A stretch of DNA of 64,000 nucleotides from Castor canadensis. Its lineage: Eukaryota > Chordata > Mammalia > Rodentia > Castoridae. The position numbers and the translations under genes were made by a program. Each line of letters begins with the position of its first letter. Position 1 is the stretch's first letter. The stretch lies in contig NC_133391.1 in the NCBI RefSeq assembly GCF_047511655.1, positions 131,596,906-131,660,905 of the forward strand, in the 5' to 3' direction. Of this stretch, positions 22,683 through 34,149 are shown one piece after another. The notes beneath the pieces were generated by a model. It worked only from the letters and a program-made list of their open reading frames with translations. It ran no database searches and was not told where the DNA came from.

Positions 22683-23175
22683 GTTATTTCGCTGGTGACT
22701 TTTCCCCCAAATTTATAGTTGGGAAGTTCTTTGTTTGGTGTAAAACAACTTTTGTTGCAATTATCTAATTTTCCATTTTGTGGAGCACACAGACTTGTCA
22801 TTCCTCTGAGTCATTTAAAAAATAGCGAAAAGAGAGAGAGAAAAAATAGCAAGTTTAGCCCCGGGCATTCTTTCTTCCAAGTTAAATAATTCTAATTCTG
22901 TTCACTTTTCTTTTAGATTTTATATTTGGAGAAGTAATTTTAAAAAAATACTTGTGTTTTACCAATCTGAGCCCCGAGGCAGAGCAACTGAACTGAGCTA
23001 TCACCACACACTAATTAGAGAATCCCATGCATGTCTAATTTGTCCAGACAAAAAGGAAGCAGCCCACACAATTCTCCCTGGAAAACGATAACTTTGAAAT
23101 AATACTTCCACGCACTCATGAGACAAGGTGTATCTCTGTAACATACTTTTTAAAGTACATCAGCAAATAAAGGGG
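22683..23175. other. Unique AT-rich segment, candidate conserved non-coding DNA
   Basis: About 490 bases contain no recognised repeat and no open frame of note. Homeodomain-type words are dense: 'ctaattagag' (23011-23020), 'gtctaatttg' and 'caattatctaatttt'. A palindromic 'catgcatg' lies at 23026-23033. The appearance is that of a developmental enhancer, but there is no alignment to prove constraint. Confidence 0.28.
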
Positions 23176-24935
23176 CATGGTCTGTACAACTTTGTTCATT
23201 AGATATTTAACATGGATCCCTCCACTGTATCTTAAGTTCCTTATTCATAAGAAGGACATAATAACTGAAAATATAATCTGTGGAGTTATTTCATATTTGG
23301 CACAGATGCTATTGTATTCCCAAATGATGGGAGAAATAATTTAGTCTGAGTATTACAGAGAAAGTATTTATGTTCTGGAACGTTTCCTGTAGAGCCTAAA
23401 AATGAAAAACACTCTGGTTGCCATATCTTTCTCTTGGTACCTGGAATAGGATTTTTCTTTGGCTTCTCTTGACTTTGATAGGGAATAGAAAACATAATGT
23501 ACAATTCCTTTAATGGGTCAGAGAACTGGATGGAACATTTTAACAACCTGAAAAACAATTGCAGTTTTCATATTATAGAATTGTAAATGGGAAGGTAATT
23601 TATATGCTCATTCTTTGGGTGTGGCCAAACTTAATTCATGTTTGGATATTTTCCCAAGTTCCTTCTCAAAATAGAACGCATGTAAAGAATAAGAAATTAC
23701 AGATGCCAACCTGTGTATTATATTCACAGAGAACACAAAATATATTGCATTTACACTTTTTATTATATTTTTAATTTTTACTCTCCATAAAAATTTCCAA
23801 AACTGTGAAGTGAAGGTTCTAATAGTGTACTCATTTGTTCATGCAGCCCTGCTAGCAGATTTGTTAAGAAATTTAAATCACATTAGAAGCAGTGACGCAC
23901 TGTGAAGAACCAACACTACTGAGAAAAATGATAGAACTGATAAAAAATTTTTAAAATGGCTGAGTTATGAGAGATGAGAAATAAAATCGCAGATATAAAG
24001 TATAGTTAATGTGGATCCCATATACACAAAATAGCAACTCATGGACAAGAAAAGAGAAAAAAAATAAAACACTCAAAGGTAGAAGAAAGTTCTCCTAAAA
24101 TGAAGGATGATTGGCACCAGCTGGTTGAAGGGCTCACTGGGGCCTGAAAAAATTTAGTAAACAACAACCCATATCAGGGTATAATCTGGTGAGGTTAAGA
24201 AACATAGAAGAAGAAAAGGTGGTGGGGGGGAGTAAGAAGGGAAGAGAGAGAGAGAAAGAGAGCTTTCTATAACTGTCCAACTACAATGGAAACATAAACA
24301 GCTCACTAATACTTTATTTCTTCGCCCACCTCCATAAGCCTCAGCCCACAAAAATAAAAACAAAACAGGTCAACAGTTCAGACTGAGAAAGGGTGTCACT
24401 CAGCCAAATTATCTTTCTCATGTGTGGGCAATACTAAAATATTCTTAGCAATGGGATTATTCATGTGCCCTTCCTGAACAATTTCTTGAAAACATAAATC
24501 AGCCATCCAGAATAAAAATTACAACAATGATGTAAAAAGAAAGTAAACTTAATAAATGAAGTGAAAAAAACTGGAAAAAGCATAGACTTCATTTAGATTT
24601 AAAATTAAGCTCAGTGTTTTAAATTGAAAATTATTTTTAATTCCCCTTATATTGTTACATTGAAATAGATGCAAAGGTAGCTAGTGGTATTAAGTGAGGA
24701 AGACGCTGGGAGCCAGAAACAGAAACCATGAGGTTCCACAGGGAAATCAAAGGCTGGCCTCATCCAATATCCCCTCATGCCGGTCCTGGGGGATTTTGCT
24801 TGGATTTTAATAGGCCAAGATTTCTCAGGGGGCAGGAACAAAAACTGGTAAGACAGGATTGAATATCACTGTATAAATTTGGGAGCACTAAAAGATGTCA
24901 CCTTCAGTGAGTACAGGATCATTGAGGCAAGAATG
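23176..24935. other. Unique AT-rich sequence
   Basis: No gene or repeat family was recognised apart from a GA-rich microsatellite near 24241. Open frames are short. Confidence 0.4.
24241..24262. repeat. (GA)n-rich microsatellite
   Basis: An imperfect GA run with one AAA interruption follows a G run in 'gtggggggga' at about 24223. Confidence 0.9.
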
Positions 24936-24949
24936 CTACTCCAACTTTC

Positions 24950-25303
24950 TGTCCCTGTGACAGCTACCTGAGAGAAAGAACTTAAAGGAGTGAAGACCGA
25001 TCTCAGCTCATGGTTTCAGTGAGTTCGGTCCATCATGGTGGGAAGGGAGCGGTAGAGCATACGATCTCACATTATAGTGGCCACCAAGTAGAGAGAGAAA
25101 GAGAGCCAGAGACAGAGACAGAAAGGGGCCCAGGAGAAGATACAGTCTCCAAGGACACACTCCATGGCAACTCACTTCCTCTAGTTAGGCTCCACCCCTG
25201 AAGTTTACAGGACCTCTCCAAATAGCACCACCAGTTAGGGATCAAGCTTTCAACACATGAGCTTTTGGGGGGCACTTCATACCCAAACCATAACAGCAAG
25301 GAA
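24950..25303 (-). mobile_element. MaLR-type LTR, antisense
   Basis: It reads as a reversed rodent MaLR LTR: 'tcagctcatggtttcagtga', 'gttcggtccatcatggtggg', 'gttaggctccacccctgaag', 'caaatagcaccaccagttag', 'tttcaacacatgagcttttg' and 'cccaaaccataacag'. A GA-rich stretch in the middle (25092-25125) is internal expansion. It is a solo LTR. Confidence 0.85.
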
Positions 25304-25312
25304 AGACTATTC

Positions 25313-25430
25313 TAGGCATGGTGACACATGCCTGTAATCCCAGGAGGCTGAGGCAAGAGGATCTCAAGTTCAAGGCAAGCCTGGGGTACATAGCTAGTCC
25401 CTGTCTCAAATACTAATACTAATAATAAAT
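25313..25430 (+). repeat. B1-like SINE monomer
   Basis: The B1 order is present: 'aggcatggtgacacatgcct', 'gtaatcccaggaggctgagg', 'caagttcaaggcaagcctgg' and 'gtccctgtctcaaata'. A short deletion removes the sequence between the 'atccca' and 'ggaggc' blocks. It lies directly beside the antisense MaLR LTR. Confidence 0.9.
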
Positions 25431-25554
25431 AGGAGGGAGGGAGGTTATTGGCTGTTCTTGTGAGGGATAAAAATTCAAATATACTTTCTTCTTCAAACTT
25501 TACTCGATTCAAGATAGATTTATGACTTAAAAAGTAAAAGGCCAAATGTACCAG

Positions 25555-25725
25555 GTATGGTGGCTCATACCTGCAATCACTGCTACTCAGGAAGTGGAGA
25601 TCAGGAAGATCACAGGTTGAGCAACCTGGGCAAAAAGCTAGTGAGACCCCCCCCCCCCACCTCAACAAACAAGCCAGGCAGTGGTGATGCACTCTTGTAA
25701 TCCCAGCGACATTGGGAGGTAGTGC
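25555..25725 (+). repeat. B1-like SINE dimer (second unit truncated)
   Basis: A first monomer ('accaggtatggtggctcata' and 'ctgctactcaggaagtggag') ends at a C run (25647-25658). A second truncated head follows ('aagccaggcagtggtgatgc', 'tcttgtaatcccagcgacat'). The ID tail of the full composite is missing. Confidence 0.85.
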
Positions 25726-25879
25726 AGATACACTTAGAGCTGCGTGTGGGCTGCTGAGCAGAATCCTGCATGTGGCTTCACAGGAGGGTTGTGTGGAGGC
25801 CAGGTCTGAGAGGGTGTGTCCCATCAGTGAGTGCTCCGAAACACCCCGGAGAAGCTGCAAGGCTCAAATGAACAAGGCT

Positions 25880-28470
25880 TAAAAGTCATGGAACCTCACT
25901 TCTGCCATATTTCTTGTCCAGCTAGGCACAAAGCTCAGCTCAGGGTCAAAGAAGGAGCCAAATTCCCTGTCTCTGTGGAAGAAGCAGCAGGTGTATAGGA
26001 AGGGAAGACACTGATGCAGCCATCCTGGGAGACTCCCTATCTGTCGCTTACTACTCAGGGGACAGAAGGACTCAGATTTCCTGTCCCAGGAAAGGTATAC
26101 ATCTACTGTACTAGATCTTGATTTAACCACTTAGTGCTTGGTGGCCATGTAAATTGTGCTCTGCCATCTTTTTTTCTTTCTAAATCATAATTTCTTTTTC
26201 AAAACCAGCTTACTTCCGGCTATCTAGAGTGATATGCCTTTTGTAAATGTCCCCTTAATCGTATCTGGACAGTGGATGTGGCTTTTGAGACATGATGAGC
26301 AATGCCCGCCACCTTTATGAATTGTACCTGGTACTTCTCACGTTGCAGGAGATTGTATCATGTTCATTTGCAGTGTGTGTGTGTGTGGGGGGGGTCACTG
26401 CACTGGGAAAGCTCTTTGTATTGGAAAGCCAGCTTTGCACTGATTTGAAAGCTTGGGCAGTCAAAGAGTTCTGTGTGCAGCCCTGCCTGTGCTAACTCCT
26501 GTTATTATCTTGCTACGGAAGGTCATGCCAACTGCTTAATTACATGGAAAGTTATGAAACAGCTTGGGCACCAGAATATTGTTCAACTGTGCGTTCCTGA
26601 AGGAAAATAAACTCTTCTGCTTGCACTGAGAAGGCTGCCAATCCCCGGGCCTGTTTGTCTGTTTGTGGCCACATGTATAGCTCCGATGTATGAAGGGTAT
26701 TCTATGGCTGGGCAAAGATCCCTGGATTCACCTTTCCTAACAGGACTGCCAGTTGTAGCACAATAGAACCATTTTAATGCAGAGAGAGATTAAATCTGAG
26801 TCCTTCAACTCAGACTTTTCCTTTCATTGAATGTAAACAATTAAACCTTTCTATAAAGGCTTTCCCTGCTTCCCTCAGAAATAAGCTAATTCATGTAGTG
26901 GTCCGCCCCTAATCAACTATCAGGCTCAATCAAAACGCGCATTTATGAAAGAGATGGTCATGAAATTAAGGTTCCTGTAACTCACCTGCTAAAGAAATCT
27001 TTGGGGGTCAGGCGGGGCGGGGGTGGGGTGCGGGTGAGGGCTTGGCATTGGGTTCAACCTGTCAGATTTCTGGTTCGATCTCACCTTGAAAGCATGGATT
27101 TTTGACAATTCATGTATTGCTTTTGTTTTATCTGCCTTTGTGCAGAAAAGCCTGCTAATTTGGAATGAGCTGTTTGGAAAGCTAGAAACTGATGGGGAAA
27201 CAGAAGCAGATTCTCCGAGAGGAACAAGTTTCTCTTCTGAAGACTTTTACAGTGGGACAGTCACTAACTCTTGCTTCTACAGGAAACAGCTTGCCCATTG
27301 CTGAGGGTGGGGCCCCCTCTTATTTCTCTAAATACTTTTACAGAAAAAAAAAAATGCCAGGCTCCAATGCCAAAAGACAACTTTAACCCTCAAATCCCAG
27401 AGTCCAAGGTCAACCAAAGGTCACACAGGCTGTGCTGAAGCCAGAAGGCTGGCAAGCTCTCTCCAGGCAGCCTCTGTCACTGCAGAAACCAACAGCTAAA
27501 ATCCAGGCCGTGGAAACACCACTCGAAGTACCTGTGATTTATTAAGTGTGTGAAGTGCTGGTCAGGACATGAAGTTATGTATTTGAAATAGACTCCTACT
27601 TCCACGCCTGCCCCTCCTCTTCTAGAAACCTAATTTAGACCATATCAAAGTTTTTATAAAGGCATTCCTGATACCATTGTGCTGTAAATCCTGTCTGATC
27701 CAACCTTGAAATATTTATGTAAACTGAAATATGTCTGGAAAGAAGTCAAAACAAAACAAATATGCCAGCCATCTTTTCCTAACAGGCCCCTCCTCCCTCA
27801 TTTACATGTAAGCTTAAACCTCTCCAACTGGCTCCCAACTGTTAGGGCTGGTTAATTAGTGTTAATTGCAGCGACTATTTTTTTGAATGCATACAGCTTT
27901 ATATCTCACAACCAATTTAGCCTGGAGTTTTCTGCACGTGTGAAATGCGTGGTAGTATTATTTTTTAAAAAATCATTACGGGTAAGTGTAGTTGGTTTAG
28001 TCTCCTTTATGACCTGCTGTAGCAATAATTTGTGTTTTTAAAACATCTATGATTGGTCTTGATGGTTCCTTGGGCTGTGAACTCAGTCTGTGTCTTCATT
28101 CTGTCATTAGAGTGGGCTGTTTCTCCTGGGAGTATTTTGGGTGAAGCTCTAACTCAGTTTCGGATGCAGTTTGCTAATGATAATTTTCGTCACTTGCATG
28201 TTGCAGCAACATCAAAATCTTGTGGTCTATCTTTTGGCTCATGACACCATGTAATTAGATAGAGTGGAAAATAGGAAAGTATTTTAAAGTGACTCGTTGC
28301 TCATATTACTGTTCTGAAACCAAAGGGAAGAAAAGAGGAAGCAACAATTTGTGTTAAGGATGGACTACTCTTACAGACTTTGAGGTACTTTGCTACCTTT
28401 TCATATTGGAATTAATGATGGAGGTAAATGATCTTTGCTTTCTCAGGGTTTGCTTGTTTAAGTTAGGGTG
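25880..28470. other. Longest nearly repeat-free block; candidate regulatory region
   Basis: About 2.6 kb contain no recognised SINE, L1, LTR, MIR or L2. The only simple repeat is a short TG/G run at 26371-26394. Notable parts are a G-rich multi-run tract (27003-27040) and two inverted homeodomain-type words at 27852-27868. AT-rich unique sequence at 26870-27000 and 27640-28260 includes 'caaaacgcgcatttatgaaa'. Open frames of 60-72 codons at 27086-27386 show no family. The absence of decayed repeats in a repeat-dense window suggests, but does not prove, selective constraint. Confidence 0.3.
27003..27040 (+). promoter_or_regulatory. G-rich tract with G-quadruplex potential and SP/KLF-type words
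   Basis: Six runs of three or more G are separated by 1-6 bases: 'ggggg', 'gggg', 'ggggg', 'gggg', 'ggg' and 'ggg'. The central 'ggcggggcggg' is an SP1/KLF-type word. Four-run spacing fits the standard intramolecular G-quadruplex pattern. No promoter elements or CpG island accompany it. Confidence 0.55.
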
Positions 28471-28479
28471 ATTTTTATC

Positions 28480-28725
28480 CATTTAATCAACATTTATTGA
28501 ACACTAACACTGTGCTATGTTTAGAGAGATGAGAATGACTGAGAGTGATTGGATATAGATCCTGCAGCCAGGGGTTCATGTTTGTCACATTTGGGATTTA
28601 CTACAATCCCTTGAGATAGGCATTTTTCAGGTGAGGAAATTTAAGCTTGGGGAGGTTAAGTGACCTGCCCTTGGTCACACAACCAGTGAGAGCCAAGATT
28701 AGTAATCATGCCAGTCTTTCTTCCT
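28480..28725 (-). repeat. MIR SINE
   Basis: Antisense MIR order is clear: 'tcaacatttattgaacacta', 'acactgtgctatgtttagag', 'ttcaggtgaggaaatttaag', 'gaggttaagtgacctgccct' and 'tggtcacacaaccagtgaga'. It is one of the better preserved MIRs here. Confidence 0.88.
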
Positions 28726-29715
28726 TACATCTTGAGGTCTCAAGGGTGGGACCATTGGGACAGACGCAAATATGCTAGTAAAAACAAAATGGCAGCCATA
28801 GTCACATTCCATTGAACTATTTGGAGCTAAAGTAAGAGTGTTGGACAAGAGTGATGATGGGGTGGTAGCTACTCAGTGACCAAAAGCAGGGCAGGCTTCC
28901 TGGGCATGCCAGCAACTCTGTCACTTGGAGCCCCATGTTTAGAAGGGCCCAGAACTTGGATTCATGCTCTGTTGTTGCCATTTTGAAACTCTCCCCTTGT
29001 TTTTGAACAAGGGACCCTGCATTTTCATTTGGACTGAACTCTGTGGGTCCTCCCTGTGTGTTTTATTTTGTTGTTTATGTGGCTTCAGTGCTTAGGTATT
29101 AGAACAGTATTAGTATTATTGAGTATTAGATTAATTTGAGATTAGCCAAGTAGTAAGAATTAGTGAGTGTTAAACCAAAGATACTCTTACTACTGCACAG
29201 AGGGCCTATTGGAGAAGATGGGAGAGAAGATGAACACAATTTCCTTATATATTGGTTGACTTAAAAAAAAAACGACTTTAGTTTGATGGAACAACAGGAA
29301 GGAAAGTACAGTGAAAATATCAATTCTTGGCTTTGTCTAGTGCTAAAAAGTTATTACAGTGAGCCTCTGCATAGGAAAAGGAAAAAGCATTGAACTGATT
29401 TATTTGACTTACAGTTAACATTTTACTGTGTGTTCAATACCCAAAAATAAATAGAGTATCATATCCTGAGCCCTTGAGGTTTCTGAGACATTAGGGATGT
29501 TGCATGGGCTAGAAGGCAAGAGGTATTTGACTTAAGTCTTCTACAGAATGAACTTTTAGATCAAGATACATATGAAGAAAATCTGAGGGATTTATTTGGG
29601 GACTTCAAGGGCAGGATGGATGTTCCTTCATCTTGAATTTAAAATGACTACTTCCAACTTATAAACTTTCTTAGTCAGGGAAGGGATGACTGATGAAGAA
29701 GATGATTTAAATAAC
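28726..29715. other. Unique sequence, nothing recognised
   Basis: No repeat family or gene was recognised over about 990 bases. A small ATTAGTATT-rich patch lies at 29098-29135. Confidence 0.4.
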
Positions 29716-29719
29716 AATG

Positions 29720-29925
29720 GCCAATACAACAGAGATTAATGTTTAGTGAGTAGTCTGAGTTAGGTGCTAGGCTAAGCACTTTTCAAGTATTAGCTCATTT
29801 TAGCCTCACAAAGACCCTATTGCTTGAGTCCCAGTTGCCCCAGGATGCACAGTGGGTGTGAGCTGGTGTTGGACTTGCACTAGCAGTCTGGCTCTGGCAC
29901 TACATCTCTTCACTGAGCTTTTTGC
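29720..29925 (-). repeat. MIR SINE (diverged)
   Basis: The words 'gagtagtctgagttaggtgc', 'taggctaagcacttttcaag', 'attagctcattttagcctca' and 'tggctctggcactac' fit antisense MIR. The middle section is poorly matched. Confidence 0.6.
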
Positions 29926-31140
29926 TTCTCAAAGTTCTTCAGTTGATGCTTCTCCCAATAGGTGAAAACATATTTGGAAAGGGTTCCCATGGCTTCAACT
30001 CTTAGAACTGAAGTCTTCACCCACATTGCCTCACCATTACGCCACTACTTCAAACCCAGATGATACAGTGAAGGGGTGAACAGAGTAAATTTGGGTATTT
30101 CCCATTGTGGATGCGGGAGGAGTGAACAATTTGGGAGGAAACTTAGTACTAAATAGAACTGTGAGATGCTGTCACCATTTTTCTCCCCATAAGATTGCCA
30201 GTTGTCACACTACCCTGGTGCAAAGTGAGGCTCTGGGGCTCACAGCTGACTTGTCCCACAGAGGGACCTGTTGGGTTCTTTATGACTCATCAGTGTTCTC
30301 CATCTGGGGAGTCAGGAAGTAACAGTTGCATCCAAATTGCTGTGACCCACCTAGGGGTTGAGCCCTCCACTTTTAGATTAAGGACCTGATGTCTTCTCAT
30401 CTGTTTTGGGGCTGTGAGCTGTGTGGCACAGGTGTCTTTACGGCTAATGTCCTTCAAATGGGTACACAATATACCTCTATTAAGTTTCGAGTTTTCTGTT
30501 GACTAGTGTTCTACCCTCCAGTCCTCTTGCTTTGCACAATTCTATGTAAAGAAACAGGTATTGAATTTCATCTAGAGTTCCATTGTAGGCTTATCTCCAC
30601 CCTTATCTGCAGGTCTCCTAACTTTCAATAAAATTTAAAATACATGCTTTTGAGTAGAGTGTTTATTCAGTTTCCTCAGGTACTGATGATTGGCAGTCAA
30701 AAATTTAACAAGCAAAGGGGAGAGTGAAAACAAATTTGAATAAACATTTATTAGTGACAAATATACTTGAGATTAGGCTCTGTAAGAGTAGAAGTCACTC
30801 TTCCTTCATGAAAGGTTTGTTGTGATATGGGCTGCTTTCTGGGGAGGCTGGGTTCCAGCTCTCTGGGCAACTCGTACCTGCCACCTGCACTCCTGCCATC
30901 CTGAGTGCTGCTTAGAGACCAGTTTGTTTACAGCACACAGTTATAGGGTGAACAGTTAGAGTGGGTCTAACAACTAAATTTAGGTTCATATGCAAATGAT
31001 TTAGTAATAAAGTGCTCTAAGAAAAACCAGGAAGGAAGTGAAGGATGCAAGACAGGCTAATGAGAAAAACCAAGCAAGGGTGTGACCTCAGATAAAGTCA
31101 CAGTTATAGCTTGATATAAGGGCAGCCATGAATCTAAATT
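29926..31140. other. Unique sequence, nothing recognised
   Basis: No repeat family or gene was recognised over about 1.2 kb. Open frames of 64-71 codons near 30107-30389 show no family. Confidence 0.4.
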
Positions 31141-31145
31141 AACCT

Positions 31146-31462
31146 GGCTTGAATGTTTTCTGTCATATGTAGAATATAGGCCAATAAAAATACAAGCAGT
31201 ATTGTGAAAAACAGGTTATGCTAAGAGGAAGGTACTAATGAAAGGGTGAAAAAAGGAAGTTAACAAGGTGAGTATGGTTGATGTACTTTCTATGCAAGAA
31301 TGAATACAGAATTTTTAAGCCTGTTGAAATCACCATAAGAAAAGGACTAAGGTAGGAAAGAGAAGAATAGAGGGGATGAAACAATTAGGGTTATCATACA
31401 TATATACATAGAAATATCACAATGAAACACCCTGTATAGCTGTCATAAACAAAAAAAAATGT
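31146..31462 (+). mobile_element. L1 3' end fragment (copy A)
   Basis: It shares 'ttttctgtcatatgtagaat', 'gtgagtatggttgatgtact' and 'ttctatgcaagaatgaatac' with the L1 3' end at 2197-2864. It ends 'aatgaaacaccctgtatagc' plus an A-rich tail. Confidence 0.75.
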
Positions 31463-31472
31463 CTTTTTTTCA

Positions 31473-31748
31473 AAAACGGAGAACAGGAAGTTAAAACAGT
31501 TCCTATGTGGGGGCTTGGTACCAGTGGGAGGGGGAGGACATAAGGAAAGGGGATGAGGTGAATGTGGTGGAATGTTATGTACTCACGTGTGACAATGGAA
31601 ATATTTGAAACTATTCCAGAAATGGGGGAAGAAGGGGATAAAGGAGAACGATGGAGGGGGGGTGAATTCAACTATGATATATTGTAAGAACTCTACTAAA
31701 TGTCATAATGTACCCCCAGTACCTCAATAATATAATAAAAAATGTTTT
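31473..31748 (+). mobile_element. L1 3' end fragment (copy B)
   Basis: It carries 'ggggaggacataaggaaagg', 'gaatgtggtggaatgttatg', 'gaaactattccagaaatggg' and 'atatattgtaagaactctac'. It ends 'cccccagtacctcaataata' plus an A tail. The closest relative in the window is copy C at 32272-32512. Confidence 0.75.
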
Positions 31749-32271
31749 TAAAAAAATGACAAAAGTTGGGTAACTTGGTATCAATCACATGTGCAAGACT
31801 TAGAATTGGTTAGGGGAATCTAGCTATAACCATTTGGGTGGTAGGGAGGGAAAGTCCCAGGCATGTTCTAGTCTCCATGATCCTGGCAGTCCAGGCAGGT
31901 CACTGGAGAAAGTTGTGTGAGGGGGTTCGTACTAATTAAAACCTGATTTATAGACACTGCCTTTGTAAACTTTACCACGTAGTCTCACATCTTGTTTTGG
32001 GGAATGGTATCTAGCATTTGGTCCCTCAACACAAGTGGCCAATGAAGAAATATTGCATGCATTGGTTCATTTATTTAATGAACATCGAGTGTGTTCAGTA
32101 TGCTGCAACATTGAGAATTGAGGAGTGGGTATATGTAAGGATACATATTGTACAGCTATGAAATCCCTTGTATATGTAAGAGCTATAAGTTATTGCCAAT
32201 GGTTTAGTGCTCATGTTGAGTGGCAGTTTTGTAAATATATAGTATAAAACAAATATATAGTTAGTTCACAA
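31749..32271. other. Unique AT-rich sequence between L1 fragments
   Basis: Nothing recognised, apart from possible further decayed L1 3' UTR sequence near 32130-32271. Confidence 0.35.
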
Positions 32272-32512
32272 GGAGGATCAAACATGGATTAATAATAAGA
32301 ATAGAAGAATGAATATGGTGGAAATATTAGATACTCATGTATGAAAATGGAAAAATGAGACCTGTTGAAACTATTCCAGGAATGAGGGGAGGGGAGATAT
32401 AGGAGAATGGTGGAGGGGGTGAATTCCATTATAATATATTGTAAGAACTTTGGTAAATGTCACAATGTATTCCCAGTACAACAATAATAAAAAATAAAAA
32501 TAAATTTAAAAA
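32272..32512 (+). mobile_element. L1 3' end fragment (copy C)
   Basis: Block order matches copy B: 'gaatatggtggaaatattag', 'gaaactattccaggaatgag', 'gaatggtggagggggtgaat', 'taatatattgtaagaacttt' and 'attcccagtacaacaataat'. It ends in an A-rich tail. Confidence 0.75.
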
Positions 32513-32624
32513 AGGAATTACAATCTCAAAACTCAAAGATTATAATTATTCCAATTCTGTGCACATAAGTTTTTCTAAAAAGCCTTCCTGGATAGCTCTG
32601 TGTCTAGACACAAAAAGCAATAAC

Positions 32625-32830
32625 CAGCAACAGTTATCAAGTATGACTCCTTGCCAGGCACTGTGCTGAGTGTTTTACAAAGACTATCTCACTTAGTCTT
32701 TTTCACAACTTTATGAGGTGGGTAGCAATATTTTCTTTCCTATTTTAGAAATGAGGAAACTAACTCCCAGAGGGCTAAATAACTTGCCCCCAATCCCACA
32801 GCAGAACATGAGCCACCAGCCTCACCATTG
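32625..32830 (-). repeat. MIR SINE
   Basis: Antisense MIR order is clear: 'ttgccaggcactgtgctgag', 'tgttttacaaagactatctc', 'tttatgaggtgggtagcaat', 'agaaatgaggaaactaactc' and 'gctaaataacttgcccccaa'. Confidence 0.88.
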
Positions 32831-32894
32831 CTTCCCTGACACAAATGTTCCAATACTCAACAGCCTGGGTTCCAAGACAGGGCAAAGATGGATG

Positions 32895-33078
32895 GTATGT
32901 TGGAGTGGAGAGAGATGAAGCTCTGAAGTCAATCCAAGCTCAATTCAGTGTCGTCTCTACCTCTAACAGTTGTAAGACTTTGGGTAAGTTTCTAAATCTT
33001 GACCCTTGGGCCCACCTGCAAAGTGGAGGATGCTACCTTTCAAAGCTGTGATTAGAGATAATGACCTTGAAACATCTA
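32895..33078 (+). repeat. MIR SINE
   Basis: Sense MIR order is present: 'gaagctctgaagtcaatcca', 'ctctaacagttgtaagactt', 'tgggtaagtttctaaatctt' and 'tgattagagataatgacctt'. It faces away from the antisense MIR 65 bases upstream. Confidence 0.75.
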
Positions 33079-33780
33079 AAGGTCCTCACACATACTTGTG
33101 CTTTATTCCTACTCATCCAAAATGTTTGGAGAGCGCAGTAAAGGAGACATGCCAGGCTTGGATGTCAAACTTTAGTGACCGGGCATGTTTCTGTTTTGGG
33201 TATTGGGCTCCAGCCATCTAGAACTTGTCTCTAGTGGGGGTTATACTCTGTGCTTCTCAGGTGACCTTGGGAAGCTGGTCCAGAGCAGCCTTGTATGAAG
33301 TGCTCAGGACTCCATGTTCATCTTTGAGTTGGACTTCTGGATGTGTCTTCCCTTTAGAAGTCAACATCCTTCCCAGGGCTTTGATCTCCCTCACCTACTA
33401 TAAGATTGCTGTCTTGCAAAATCTCCCTTTGGACAGTAGAGGAGGTAGGTAGTCTGGGCCCAGTAATGCCACCTAGTCCCTCAGCAGGGGATCGAAAGAG
33501 AGACGCCCAGCCCCAGAAGTACTCCCAATCCAATGCTGTCAAGTGGGCATTTAAGCCTGCCATTACTCCAGAGATTCACTCAGCCCTGTTCTCCTCCCAC
33601 TACTCACTAGCCTCCTTTCTGAGATGGTGGCCAGGCATGCCACCAGTAATGACCTGGAGGTGTAGTTACTGCTTCTTGCTCTGTTCCCAAACTTCCAGAT
33701 GCACATCCAGGTCTGGCAACAGGGTACCTGGAAGAGTCAGGAATGCAGGACTTGGGCAAAAAGAATAAGAAGCCCCCACC
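33079..33780. other. Unique sequence, nothing recognised
   Basis: No repeat or gene was recognised. A 120-codon frame (33406-33768) overlaps frames on the other strand and has no visible family. Confidence 0.4.
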
Positions 33781-33783
33781 ATT

Positions 33784-33995
33784 GCCAGGCATGGTAATGC
33801 ATGTCTATACTCCCAGCTACTCGGGAGGCAGAGGCATGGGGATTGTGAGCTCAAGCCTTACCGAGGCAAAAAGTTAACAAGGCCTGACCTCAAAAACAAA
33901 ATACAAAAAGCCAAAAGGGTCCAGGTTCTGGCTTGATCGGTAGAGAACTTGCCTAGTATGTGTGAGGCCTTAGGTTTAATCCCTAGTACTGGGGG
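33784..33995 (+). repeat. B1-ID composite SINE
   Basis: A B1-like head ('gccaggcatggtaatgcatg', 'ctcccagctactcgggaggc') is followed by an A-rich linker. A decayed ID module comes next ('ggttctggcttgatcggtag', 'agaacttgcctagtatgtgt', 'taggtttaatccctagtact'). Confidence 0.85.
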
Positions 33996-34149
33996 GCCTT
34001 TTCCACTCTTCTCTACTTATAGTCCTCCAGGATTGGAGCACAAGTGTAAAATCCTGAGCTCGGAGTCAGCTGGCAGCCTCCCAAGAGGCAGCCCCCTCCT
34101 AACCCTTCACCATACCTCTCCCTTTCCTCCCCCCATTTCAAATTGCTCT

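Noticed and set aside
25312..25860. 182-codon antisense open frame
   Set aside because: Its last third is the antisense of B1-like SINE sequence, which commonly yields such frames, and the rest shows no family.
27086..27386. Small open frames in the repeat-free block
   Set aside because: The block looks non-coding. The two frames overlap in different registers and neither shows a family or flanking splice signals.
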